A stretch of DNA of 11,561 bases from Sulfurimonadaceae bacterium (GCA_026193155.1 JAPHSI010000131.1:1-11561); one strand, 5' to 3'; positions 1 to 6,667 are shown, counted from the first letter of the stretch. Program-made: numbers and translations. Notes: a model not told the origin generated them from the sequence alone.

Positions 1-570
1 AACCTTAAAGGTGAGCGTCGTTTAGCAGGTAAGTCTGCTTTAGATAAAAGACCATATGGTCCTGGTCAACACGGTCAACGTCGTGGTAAATCTAGTGAGT
101 ATGGTTTACAGTTAAATGAGAAGCAAAAAGCTAAATTCATGTATGGTGTATCTGAGAAGCAATTCCGTGCATTATTCGTTGAAGCTAAAAGACGTGACGG
201 TAATACAGGTACAAACCTTGTTACACTAATTGAGCAAAGACTTGATAACGTAGTTTATAGAATGGGATTCGCATCTACTCGTAGATTCGCTCGTCAACTT
301 GTAACTCACGGTCATATCTTAGTTGATGGTAAAAAATTAGACATTCCTTCATACCGCGTTAAAGTTGGTCAAAAAATTGAAGTAAAAGAATCTAGCAAAA
401 CTAATGCACAAATTGTTCGTGCTATGGAATTAACTAGCCAAACTGGTTTAGCTCCATGGGTTGATACTGACAATGAAAAAGTTTTTGGAATCTTTACTCG
501 TTTACCAGAGCGTGAAGAAGTTGTAATTCCTGTAGAAGAGCGTTTAATCGTTGAGCTTTACTCAAAATAA
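1..570 (+). CDS. rpsD: 30S ribosomal protein S4, 5' truncated by window edge
   Basis: S4 is a primary 16S rRNA-binding protein that starts assembly of the 30S body; in many bacteria it also represses translation of its own operon. The frame is open from base 1, giving 189 residues, so roughly 20 N-terminal residues are missing compared with the usual length of about 208. The visible start has the conserved stretch L-K-G-E-R-R followed by P-Y-G-P-G-Q-H-G. The S4 RNA-binding domain follows (R-L-D-N-V-V-Y-R-M-G-F, then R-Q-L-V-T-H-G-H-I-L-V-D-G-K). The visible N-terminal part has Arg where zinc-binding S4 proteins carry Cys, so this is the Cys-free form. An internal ATG at 139 is not the real start, because conserved S4 sequence lies upstream in the same frame. 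rpoA follows after 20 bases, as expected for an alpha operon. Confidence 0.97.
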   Translation, partial: NLKGERRLAGKSALDKRPYGPGQHGQRRGKSSEYGLQLNEKQKAKFMYGVSEKQFRALFVEAKRRDGNTGTNLVTLIEQRLDNVVYRMGFASTRRFARQLVTHGHILVDGKKLDIPSYRVKVGQKIEVKESSKTNAQIVRAMELTSQTGLAPWVDTDNEKVFGIFTRLPEREEVVIPVEERLIVELYSK

Positions 571-590
571 AAAATAACAAAGGCGTATAA

Positions 591-1583
591 ATGAAAAAGA
601 TCAAAACTACTCCACTAGCTCCAGAGCAATTTGAGGTAGAACAAATTAGTGATAATGAAGCTAACATAATGGCATACCCGTTTGAAACTGGATATGCTAT
701 ATCTTTAGCTCACCCACTTCGCCGTTTTTTATTAAGTAGTTCAGTTGGTTATGCTCCAATTGCTATAAAAATCGAGGGTGCTAAGCATGAGTTTGACTCT
801 GTGCGTGGTATGCTTGAAGATATTTCTGACTTCATTCTTAATCTTAAAGATATTCGCTTTAAGTTAAACGGTGATGCAGATTCAGCAAAAATAGATTATA
901 GCTTTGCAGGACCTTGTTCAGTTAAAGGTAGTGATCTAAGTAATGATGAAGTTGAAGTTGTAACTTCGGATGCACACTTAGCTACATTAAATGAAGATTC
1001 TACTTTAAACTTTACTATTAAAATAGCTCAAGGTATAGGATATGTTCCAAGTGAAGATACTTCTGATGAGCTAGAAGATGGATACATTGCTCTAGACGCA
1101 TACTTTACACCTGTTAGAAGTGTAACTTATAAAATAGAAAATGTACTTGTTGAAGATAATCCTAACTTTGAGAGAGTTGTTTTAAACATTAAAACTGATG
1201 GTCAAATATCACCGGTAGATGCTTTTAGAAACTCTTTAGAAGTTATGTATGCACAACTTGCTGTATTTAATAGTGAGATTAGTGTAAAAGCTCCAACTAC
1301 AATAGAAAGAGTTGAAGAGTCGCCTGACTTGAAAAAACTTACTACACATATTGATTCTTTAGGATTAAGTGCTAGAAGTTTTAACTGTCTTGACCGTTCA
1401 AGCATCACTCTAGTTGGTGAAATTGTACTAATGAGTGTAAATGATCTTAAAAACGTTAAAAACCTTGGTAAAAAATCTTATGATGAGATAGTTGAGAAGG
1501 TTCTAGAGTTTGGTTACGAAGTTGGCGCTGATTTAGCTGACGATGTAGTTAATGCTCTTAAAAAACAAATAGAAGCAAAATAA
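591..1583 (+). CDS. rpoA: DNA-directed RNA polymerase subunit alpha
   Basis: The alpha subunit dimerises to nucleate RNA polymerase assembly, and its C-terminal domain contacts UP elements and activators. The 330-residue length is normal. The N-terminal domain (about 1-230) has H-P-L-R-R-F-L-L-S-S at 41-50, matching the conserved dimer and beta-contact segment with its paired Arg. A linker follows. The C-terminal domain (about 248-310) has L-S-A-R-S-F-N-C-L, in which R262 and N265 match the E. coli DNA-contacting R265 and N268, and then N-L-G-K-K-S-Y-D-E-I, the helix-hairpin-helix part. The gene lies 20 bases after rpsD and 10 bases before the preferred rplQ start, so it is co-transcribed with both. 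The AAAGG before the ATG is a modest ribosome-binding site. Nothing is missing or rearranged. Confidence 0.98.
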   Translation: MKKIKTTPLAPEQFEVEQISDNEANIMAYPFETGYAISLAHPLRRFLLSSSVGYAPIAIKIEGAKHEFDSVRGMLEDISDFILNLKDIRFKLNGDADSAKIDYSFAGPCSVKGSDLSNDEVEVVTSDAHLATLNEDSTLNFTIKIAQGIGYVPSEDTSDELEDGYIALDAYFTPVRSVTYKIENVLVEDNPNFERVVLNIKTDGQISPVDAFRNSLEVMYAQLAVFNSEISVKAPTTIERVEESPDLKKLTTHIDSLGLSARSFNCLDRSSITLVGEIVLMSVNDLKNVKNLGKKSYDEIVEKVLEFGYEVGADLADDVVNALKKQIEAK

Positions 1584-1586
1584 GGA
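1582..1586 (+). promoter_or_regulatory. Shine-Dalgarno deciding the rplQ start
   Basis: AAGGA begins inside the rpoA stop region. It lies 4 bases before the ATG at 1591 but 7 bases before the second ATG at 1594. The 7-base spacing is the better one, and L17 proteins normally begin M-R-H-R, so 1594 is preferred. Confidence 0.6.
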
Positions 1587-1593
1587 AATAATG

Positions 1594-1944
1594 ATGAGAC
1601 ACCGTCATGGATACCGTAAACTAGGACGTACAAGTGCACACCGTAAGGCACTTTTAGCAAATCTTAGTATTTCGTTAATTGAACATGGTAAAATTGAAAC
1701 TACTGCAATTAAAGCTAAAGAGTTACGCTCTTATATTGAAAAATTAATTACAGTAGCTGGTAAGGGTGATTCAAATGCTCATAGAGCTGTATTTGCATCA
1801 CTTCAAAGTAAAGAAGCGACTAAAAAATTAGTTAATGAAATAGCTCCTCAATATGTTGAGCGTGCAGGTGGTTACACAAGAATCACTCGTACTCGTATTC
1901 GCCGTGGTGACGCTACTACTATGGCATTTATTGAGTTAGTTTAA
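1594..1944 (+). CDS. rplQ: 50S ribosomal protein L17
   Basis: L17 is a 23S rRNA-binding protein of the 50S subunit and normally the last gene of the alpha operon. The product is 116 residues, close to what I recall for Campylobacterota and shorter than the 127 of E. coli. The start M-R-H-R-H-G-Y-R-K-L-G-R and the following S-A-H-R-K-A-L-L-A-N-L are signature sequence, as is the ending G-G-Y-T-R-I-T-R-T-R-I-R-R-G-D. An ATG one codon earlier (1591) would add a single Met; spacing from the AAGGA box and family consensus both favour 1594. Stem-loops and a terminator follow, which ends the operon here. Confidence 0.96.
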   Translation: MRHRHGYRKLGRTSAHRKALLANLSISLIEHGKIETTAIKAKELRSYIEKLITVAGKGDSNAHRAVFASLQSKEATKKLVNEIAPQYVERAGGYTRITRTRIRRGDATTMAFIELV

Positions 1945-1954
1945 TAACTAACAA

Positions 1955-1972
1955 CTAAGGGTTTGCCCTTGG
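1955..1972 (+). other. Stem-loop 1 downstream of rplQ
   Basis: Arms 1955-1961 (CTAAGGG) and 1966-1972 (CCCTTGG) pair over 7 bp with one G-U, closing a TTTG loop. No T-run follows directly, so alone it is not an intrinsic terminator. It could protect the 3' end of the mRNA or form part of a larger 3' UTR fold. The TTTG loop is complementary to CAAA at 2015-2018, in the loop of the terminator hairpin. Confidence 0.5.
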
Positions 1973-1982
1973 TCTTCAGCTA

Positions 1983-2002
1983 GTGTTGAGTTTTCTCAAC
2001 AC
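1983..2002 (+). other. Stem-loop 2, perfect 8-bp inverted repeat
   Basis: GTGTTGAG (1983-1990) and CTCAACAC (1995-2002) are perfect reverse complements around a TTTT loop. The hairpin sits 38 bases after the rplQ stop and directly before the terminator hairpin. Its role is not evident; it may be a 3' stabiliser or one part of a composite transcript end. Confidence 0.6.
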
Positions 2003-2030
2003 AAAGCCTACGCACAAACCGTGCTTTTTT
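2003..2030 (+). terminator. Intrinsic terminator of the rpsD-rpoA-rplQ operon
   Basis: AAAGC (2003-2007) and ACG (2010-2012) pair with CGT (2020-2022) and GCTTT (2023-2027), leaving a CT bulge and a 7-base loop. A run of six T occupies 2025-2030. A shorter pairing of GCAC (2012-2015) with GTGC (2021-2024) just before the same T-run is an alternative. Position after the last ribosomal gene supports transcription termination. Confidence 0.65.
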
Positions 2031-2058
2031 AAACCTTTCCTCAAAACATAGGATTATT

Positions 2059-3189
2059 ATGAGAAAAATAGCATTTGGAACACAAAGAATTTCTGAACAT
2101 AACCCGCAACATCTACAAGCTTTAAAAGAGGCTATTAAATCAGGTGTTAGAATGATAGATACATCGCCATCATATATTGATGGTAGTGCACAAAGAACTA
2201 TTGCTTTAGCTTTTAGAGAGTTTGATGATGATATTAGGGAAAATGTACAAATAATTACAAAGTTTGACATAAAATCAAATCCAAGTGAGGTTTTAGAAAA
2301 TTCTTTAAAAGAATTGGAAGTTGATTCTGTATCATGTTTTATGATTGAAAATCCAGAAAGTATTTTGTATAAAGCTATTGAAGATGGAATGAGTAAAGAT
2401 GATAGACTCGATGAGATGAACAAAGTTATTTTTGACGCATTTTTAGAGTGTGAATCTCTTGTTCAAAGCGGTAAAATAAAATCTTATGGAATAAGTAGTG
2501 AGGCTTTTTCCATAGTACATAATAATGATAAGTTTTTACCATATGAAGACCTCATAACTTTAGCACAAAATGCTGCTGAAGAATTAAAAAATAATAAACA
2601 TAGCTTTATTACAATAGAATTACCGATTAACATATTAGAAACTGAAGGTTTGTTATGTGCAAAATGGGCTAAGGAAAATGGACTCATTGTAATAGCTACA
2701 AGACCGTTAAATGCAATTACTAACAACCAAGTTTACAGACTAGCCGATTATGATGAATCAAGTGAATATTACCATCATCTAAATGAGCTTTTAGAAGTTA
2801 CGGACAATGAAATGTTACAGCCTTTGTTTAATCTTTTTGAAGAATTAGACGCATCTAAGCATAAGTTTGGTTGGTTAGGCGATTATGAAACTTTTCTTTA
2901 TACTCAAGCTATTCCTCATATACAAAAAGCTTTAAAGTCTATAGATGAAAAAAATGCTCAAACTATGTTAAATTTTATAGATTTATTTTTAATAGAATAT
3001 AAAAAAATGGTAGCTTATGAGTGCTCTATAAAAACTAAATTAGCCTTAAAAGAGGTGTTTGAAGAGTGCCATACTACTATGCAAGAGTGCGCATTAAGTT
3101 ATTTACTAAATATTGACGATATTGACTATATAGCTGTTGGGATGAGAAAACAGTCTTATGTTCATGAAATTATGAGTTTAGAGTTATAA
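2059..3189 (+). CDS. Divergent aldo/keto reductase-like protein
   Basis: The fold is that of the aldo/keto reductase superfamily, NAD(P)H-dependent carbonyl reductases with a TIM barrel; the substrate cannot be inferred. The first half follows the family: F-G-T near the start, D-T-S-P-S-Y at 34-39, I-T-K at 66-68, G-K-I-K-S-Y-G-I-S-S at 138-147 and A-T-R-P-L-N at 213-218. The C-terminal cofactor-loop type sequence is V-G-M-R-K at 360-364. D34, Y39 and K68 have the spacing of the catalytic Asp-Tyr-Lys. The fourth tetrad residue, usually His in a context like L-L-H-N-P-E, is Glu here (I-E-N-P-E, E97). Residues about 222-340 form a helix-rich insert that lengthens the protein to 376, against about 270-330 usually. 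AGGA at 2050-2053 supports the ATG. The gene stands alone between the ribosomal terminator and the NFU operon. It could be a true reductase or a repurposed non-catalytic relative. Confidence 0.8.
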   Translation: MRKIAFGTQRISEHNPQHLQALKEAIKSGVRMIDTSPSYIDGSAQRTIALAFREFDDDIRENVQIITKFDIKSNPSEVLENSLKELEVDSVSCFMIENPESILYKAIEDGMSKDDRLDEMNKVIFDAFLECESLVQSGKIKSYGISSEAFSIVHNNDKFLPYEDLITLAQNAAEELKNNKHSFITIELPINILETEGLLCAKWAKENGLIVIATRPLNAITNNQVYRLADYDESSEYYHHLNELLEVTDNEMLQPLFNLFEELDASKHKFGWLGDYETFLYTQAIPHIQKALKSIDEKNAQTMLNFIDLFLIEYKKMVAYECSIKTKLALKEVFEECHTTMQECALSYLLNIDDIDYIAVGMRKQSYVHEIMSLEL

Positions 3190-3297
3190 ATTTATCAATT
3201 GTTAAGCGCTTTTATCATATTTTATGTTATTAATATTTTTTAATAAATAAGTTTCGCTAGATTCTTAAAAAGGTTTAGCATAAAAAGAAGGAATAAG

Positions 3298-3573
3298 ATG
3301 ATACCCTTTAGTGATGAAGAACTTGTAGGACCTGTAAAGAGTGTTATTGATAAAGTAAGACCCTCTATAGCGTTAGATGGTGGAGATCTTGATTTTATAG
3401 CTGTGAAAAATGGAAGCGTATATGTGCAACTTAAAGGTGCATGTATAGGGTGTGCAAGCAGCGGTACTACTTTAAAGTATGGAATTGAGCGTCAGTTACG
3501 TATGGATATACATCCTGAACTTACGGTAGTAAACGTCCCTGCAGGTATGGAAAATGATATAGATAATCTTTAG
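3298..3573 (+). CDS. NifU C-terminal-domain (NFU-type) Fe-S cluster carrier
   Basis: Stand-alone NFU proteins assemble or carry Fe-S clusters and deliver them to client enzymes in the cytosol. The 91 residues are essentially the NFU domain alone. R-P-S-I-A-L-D-G-G-D-L at 21-31 is the conserved entry, and C49-I-G-C52 followed by S-S-G-T-T-L-K is the C-x-x-C cluster-binding loop. There is no NifU N-terminal scaffold domain and no degenerate A-type domain. AAGGAA at 3288-3293 lies at good spacing from the ATG. The TPR-like gene and murE follow closely, forming an operon. The same three-gene neighbourhood is, from memory, found in Helicobacter and Campylobacter. The 108 bases upstream probably hold the promoter, but I cannot pick a convincing -10 box there. 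Confidence 0.92.
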   Translation: MIPFSDEELVGPVKSVIDKVRPSIALDGGDLDFIAVKNGSVYVQLKGACIGCASSGTTLKYGIERQLRMDIHPELTVVNVPAGMENDIDNL

Positions 3574-3586
3574 TAAGGAGGATGTA

Positions 3587-4180
3587 ATGAGTGTAATTAG
3601 CAAATATAAAATATTATCACAAGCAAAAGATAGCTTTTCAAAATCGGAATTTGATGTTGCTCTAAAAAAGTTTGCTACAGTATTACAAAACTATCCTAAT
3701 TCCAAAGAGGCTTATAACGGTGTTATACTCTCAGAAATGGCAATGAGTGGCGAAGGTGGTGCTGAAGCATTGTTTGATTATTATGAGATTCTTAAAGAGG
3801 AAGATAGTGAACAAGCAGATGTAATAATGGCTGATCTTTTATCAAATATGGATGGAACACTAGATACTCTTGGAGAGATGTTTGCAGAGCCTATTCGTGA
3901 TAGATTAGAGTATGAAGATGGAATACTATACAGTGATTTTAAAAATATTATAGAACAAGGTGCTACTTTTAAAGAGACATTTGAGAATATTATGTTTTCG
4001 ACTCGTGTGATAATTACCGATAAAGAAGATTTTATTGAGTTTTTAGATTCTTTAATTGAACATGATTTTAACAAAATGGCTATAAATTATTTAGAAGGTG
4101 CATTAAGTGCATATCCATCAGATGAAAAATTAAGAATGTTGTTAAGTAAATTATCACAAGGTAAAATGATTGAAAATTGA
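3587..4180 (+). CDS. TPR-like helical protein between NFU and murE genes
   Basis: A cytosolic, all-helical, acidic protein of 197 residues with no signal peptide or membrane segment. Residues about 11-44 look like a tetratricopeptide unit (A-K-D-S-F-S-K-S-E-F-D-V-A-L-K-K-F, then Y-P-N-S-K-E-A-Y). A second, weaker unit at about 150-187 includes A-I-N-Y-L-E-G-A-L-S-A-Y-P-S-D-E-K-L. TPR units normally bind partner proteins; no enzymatic motif is visible and the partner is unknown. A strong AAGGAGG at 3575-3581 lies 5 bases before the ATG, the best ribosome-binding site in the window. The gene is 13 bases after the NFU gene and overlaps the murE start by 11 bases, so the three are very likely co-transcribed and murE may be translationally coupled to it. 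Confidence 0.75.
   Translation: MSVISKYKILSQAKDSFSKSEFDVALKKFATVLQNYPNSKEAYNGVILSEMAMSGEGGAEALFDYYEILKEEDSEQADVIMADLLSNMDGTLDTLGEMFAEPIRDRLEYEDGILYSDFKNIIEQGATFKETFENIMFSTRVIITDKEDFIEFLDSLIEHDFNKMAINYLEGALSAYPSDEKLRMLLSKLSQGKMIEN
4158..4161 (+). promoter_or_regulatory. Shine-Dalgarno supporting the murE TTG start
   Basis: AAGG lies inside the end of the TPR-like gene, 8 bases before the TTG at 4170. The in-frame codon directly before that TTG is a stop (TGA, 4167-4169), so murE cannot start further upstream. Confidence 0.5.
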
Positions 4181-5465
4181 GCTGCCTGATCAGGCTTTTA
4201 AATATGTAACAGAAAATTCTAAAGAGTGTGATGAACAAACTGCGTTTGTTCTCACAAACCAAAATGAAAAATACCTTCAAAGTGCAAAAGATAATAATGC
4301 CCACTCAATTATAAAAATAGAAGAAATTGCAAAACTCTTTGCGATAGATAGTATTAAAATAGTTGGTATTACAGGAACAAACGGTAAAACTACAACAGCG
4401 AGTGCTATATATTCATTTTTACTAGACTTAGGCTATAAAGCAGCCTTTCAAGGTACACGCGGATTTTTTATGAATGATGAAGTTGTAGAGGGTAAAAGTC
4501 TTACAACACCGAGTGTTTTAAATACATACATGCATATATACCAAGCAGTTGCATCTGGATGTGAATTTTTTATTATGGAAGTAAGCTCACATGCTATTGT
4601 ACAAAAGAGAATAGAGGGTTTAAAGTTTGAATTAAAGATTCTAACAAATATAACTCAAGACCATTTAGATTATCATAAAACACTTGGTGAATATATCTCG
4701 GTTAAGAATAGTTTTTTTCAAGATGAGTCTAAAAAACTGATAAATAAGGATGAGAATAAATCATCTTTTAACATTAAAAATACTTTTACCTATGGTATAG
4801 AAAATCCAGCTACATACAAACTTATGGCATATTCATTAAATAATGCTTCAAGTGGAATTATTCAGTTTATGCAAGATGAAGTAGTACCATTTACATCTTC
4901 GCTTCATGGCTTTTTCAATCTTTACAATTTAATGGCGGCAATTTCAGCTGTCCATATACTAACAGGTAAAAAGCTTGAGGAAATTGTAGATGTTGTTGAT
5001 AACTTCGCAGGTGTAAGCGGTAGAATGGAGCAAGTAAGCGATGAGCCGAATGTTATTGTTGATTTTGCTCATACTCCAGATGGAATGGCTCAAGTTCTAA
5101 ATGCTCTTAAGGAGAAAGACTTATTGGTTGTTTTTGGTGCTGGTGGAGATAGAGACAAATCCAAACGTCCTCTTATGGGTAAGGTAGCATCTACACTTTC
5201 TAAAAAAATTTATATAACAAGTGACAATCCGAGAAGTGAAGACCCGGATGCTATTATTAAAGATATACTAGAGGGTATTGAAGATAAAACAGATGTAGCT
5301 GTAGAAGTAAATCGTAGAAAAGCAATTGAGATGGCTTTAAATGATCAAAAAGATGATGAAGTTGTAGTTGTCCTTGGAAAAGGTGATGAAGCTTATCAGA
5401 TAATATATGATAAAAAACTTCCCTTTGACGACAGGGAAGTTATTAGAGAGATACTAAATTCTTAG
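4170..5465 (+). CDS. murE: UDP-MurNAc-tripeptide synthetase MurE, meso-DAP type
   Basis: MurE is the cytosolic ATP-dependent ligase that adds the third amino acid to UDP-MurNAc-L-Ala-D-Glu in peptidoglycan synthesis. The ATP loop G-T-N-G-K-T-T is at 69-75; S-S-H at 139-141; N-I-T-Q-D-H-L-D-Y-H at 160-169; K179 fits the carbamylated Lys position. S-G-R-M-E at 283-287 and D-F-A-H-T-P-D-G-M at 298-306 follow. D-N-P-R at 352-355 is the signature for meso-diaminopimelate as substrate. The late motif reads G-K-G-D-E at 403-407 where G-K-G-H-E is usual. At 431 residues it is shorter than E. coli MurE (495), because the N-terminal UDP-binding part is reduced to about 60 residues; I recall short MurE in this phylum. 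The start is TTG: a stop codon abuts it upstream and no ATG precedes the ATP loop. The 3' end overlaps the opposing lipoprotein gene by 4 bases. Confidence 0.97.
   Translation: MKIELPDQAFKYVTENSKECDEQTAFVLTNQNEKYLQSAKDNNAHSIIKIEEIAKLFAIDSIKIVGITGTNGKTTTASAIYSFLLDLGYKAAFQGTRGFFMNDEVVEGKSLTTPSVLNTYMHIYQAVASGCEFFIMEVSSHAIVQKRIEGLKFELKILTNITQDHLDYHKTLGEYISVKNSFFQDESKKLINKDENKSSFNIKNTFTYGIENPATYKLMAYSLNNASSGIIQFMQDEVVPFTSSLHGFFNLYNLMAAISAVHILTGKKLEEIVDVVDNFAGVSGRMEQVSDEPNVIVDFAHTPDGMAQVLNALKEKDLLVVFGAGGDRDKSKRPLMGKVASTLSKKIYITSDNPRSEDPDAIIKDILEGIEDKTDVAVEVNRRKAIEMALNDQKDDEVVVVLGKGDEAYQIIYDKKLPFDDREVIREILNS
5412..5441 (-). terminator. Minus-strand intrinsic terminator inside murE
   Basis: AACTTCCCT (5416-5424) and AGGGAAGTT (5433-5441) are perfect 9-bp reverse complements with an 8-base loop. 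Read on the minus strand, the stem ends in a run of six T (plus-strand A at 5412-5417), the standard intrinsic terminator form. It starts 21 bases downstream of the lipoprotein stop codon, so it probably ends the barrel/lipoprotein transcript. On the plus strand no T-run follows, so it should not stop murE transcription. The bases also encode murE residues around K-L-P-F-D-D-R-E-V. Confidence 0.72.
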
Positions 5466-6079
5466 TTTACCGTGTAAGTTTTTGTAATAGGTGCAAGCGG
5501 TGCACTTGTGTTTGTTTCTTCAAAGAGTGTAGCCGTAACATTTGTATCACCGCTTAAAATTGTTATAGTCGCTACATAGTTTTCATCAACTGAAATTACG
5601 GCTCCGTTATCGGCAGTCCATACAAGATTTGTTTTTATCACTTTTGAAGTGTTATCCTCAAAGGTACCTGTAGCTTCTAAAATATAATCACCCGTTGCAT
5701 TTATATCATCGCTTGATATATTAAAGTCAGTAAGTTTGATTACACTAACATTAATTTCATCACTAAATCTCCCATAACTAATACCAACTGTGGAACTTCC
5801 ACCGTTACTTGCGGCACTAACACTTCCATTATACATATATAAAACATCATAATCACTATTATTCCAAATATCTGCATCATTAATTTGTGCAGTAGTTGAG
5901 TCCGTATATGTTACAGAAGCTGTTAAAGTTTGAGCTTCATCAGTAGAGTATATAGATAAATTATTATCATCAATTTGTATAGAGGCTATATCTGCAATTA
6001 CAGGTGCTTTTGTGTTTTCCCCACAAGCTGTAAAAATCATCACTAAAAGTATAAATAAAGAATAGATTGTTTTTTTCAT
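5462..6079 (-). CDS. Predicted lipoprotein with two Ig-like (Big_2-type) repeats
   Basis: A 205-residue predicted secreted lipoprotein of unknown function. Residues 1-18 form a signal peptide (M-K-K, then a hydrophobic stretch), and F-T-A-C places the lipidated Cys at C19; Phe at -3 is a less usual lipobox residue. The mature part is two tandem beta-rich repeats, about 32-114 and 116-204, resembling bacterial Ig-like group 2 domains. L52/D60/W72 in the first line up exactly with L134/D142/W154 in the second, a period of 82 residues. Such domains usually serve adhesion or act as spacers at the cell surface. Polar residues (Asn, Thr, Ser, Asp) dominate. AGGAA lies 6 bases before the ATG and overlaps the stop of the barrel gene upstream, so the two form one operon. 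Its stop overlaps murE's stop from the opposite strand. Confidence 0.82.
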   Translation of the reverse strand: MKKTIYSLFILLVMIFTACGENTKAPVIADIASIQIDDNNLSIYSTDEAQTLTASVTYTDSTTAQINDADIWNNSDYDVLYMYNGSVSAASNGGSSTVGISYGRFSDEINVSVIKLTDFNISSDDINATGDYILEATGTFEDNTSKVIKTNLVWTADNGAVISVDENYVATITILSGDTNVTATLFEETNTSAPLAPITKTYTVN

Positions 6080-6088
6080 AGTATATTC

Positions 6089-6631
6089 CTAATATCTTAT
6101 ATTAAATCCAAAGTAAAAAGTATCAACATTTGATTCATACTTAACTTTGTCTGCAATAGTATCTACACTCTCGTAAGATAAATTTTTATAGTTATAAGCC
6201 AGTGCCAAATCAAAATACTCATTTATAGGTATTAATGTACCTACTTCTGCACTGAAACTTCCATAGTTTAATTTTGATTGAACTTCTCTGTCTATATTGA
6301 TGTATCCGGCACCAAAGCCAGCTTTAAAATAAGGTAGTAAATACATATTTAAGTCAAAAGCTTTAACGACAGCTATATTTAAACCGTACTTTTTACTATC
6401 ATTATTTGAAAATATTTTTGAATCGTTATTTAGTGAATCAAAAGATACCTCTACAGAGTACTCTTCTCTTATTCCATATCCGACCTTAAGCCTCATAGCT
6501 TCAGAAGAAGATTCAGCATCTAAGCTTTTAAAGTTTTCATTGAAACTTCCATAGTCAAGACCAAAATAAACTTTTGATTCTGCGAAAAGTGTGCTGCTCA
6601 AAAGTGCAAAAATAATTATAAATGATTTCAA
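6089..6631 (-). CDS. Outer-membrane beta-barrel protein, small porin-like type
   Basis: A predicted 180-residue outer-membrane protein. From the TTG at 6631 the product begins M-K-S-F-I-I-I-F-A-L-L-S-S-T-L-F-A, a typical signal peptide cleaved after A17. The mature part alternates polar and hydrophobic residues in short strands (such as V-Y-F-G-L-D-Y-G and A-L-A-Y-N-Y-K-N-L) and ends F-Y-F-G-F-N-I-R-Y, an aromatic C-terminus typical of barrel-assembly signals. Length suggests an eight-stranded barrel. No OmpA-type peptidoglycan-binding domain is present. The frame stays open upstream to a GTG at 6760, but that would put 43 unlikely residues before the signal peptide and place the -10 box at 6662-6667 inside the gene, so TTG is preferred. 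GGGAA, 7 bases upstream, is a weak ribosome-binding site. The lipoprotein gene follows after 9 bases. Function is unknown. Confidence 0.75.
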   Translation of the reverse strand: MKSFIIIFALLSSTLFAESKVYFGLDYGSFNENFKSLDAESSSEAMRLKVGYGIREEYSVEVSFDSLNNDSKIFSNNDSKKYGLNIAVVKAFDLNMYLLPYFKAGFGAGYINIDREVQSKLNYGSFSAEVGTLIPINEYFDLALAYNYKNLSYESVDTIADKVKYESNVDTFYFGFNIRY

Positions 6632-6661
6632 GTTATTGTTCCCAATATTAATATTTTTTGA

Positions 6662-6667
6662 ATTATA
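6662..6667 (-). promoter_or_regulatory. -10 box for the barrel/lipoprotein operon
   Basis: The minus strand reads TATAAT here, a perfect consensus. Transcription would start near 6655, giving a leader of about 24 bases to the TTG at 6631. No good TTGACA lies upstream, but -35 boxes are known to be poorly conserved in Campylobacterota. An inverted repeat at 6673-6693 covers the -35 area. Confidence 0.5.

Noticed and set aside
1980..2423. Minus-strand open frame of 147 codons
   Set aside because: It lies antisense to the ribosomal terminator and the aldo/keto reductase gene; the product is Ser/Phe/Ile-rich with no family resemblance, typical of a reverse-strand shadow in AT-rich DNA.
3204..3211. 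AAGCGCTT palindrome upstream of the NFU gene as an operator
   Set aside because: It is a single 8-bp palindrome with no flanking extension and no promoter that I can place nearby, so support is too thin.
3227..3246. TTATTAA/TTAATAA inverted repeat after the aldo/keto reductase gene, as a terminator
   Set aside because: The 7-bp stem is entirely A-T with no T-run in the right place; such repeats are expected by chance in this AT-rich gap.
4080..4304. Minus-strand open frame of 74 codons across the TPR/murE junction
   Set aside because: It is antisense to two well-supported genes, has no recognisable product, and its hydrophobic look comes from the reverse complement of Lys/Asn-rich codons.
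5416..5441. The murE hairpin as a bidirectional terminator
   Set aside because: On the plus strand the stem is followed by mixed sequence and not by a T-run, so only minus-strand termination is supported.
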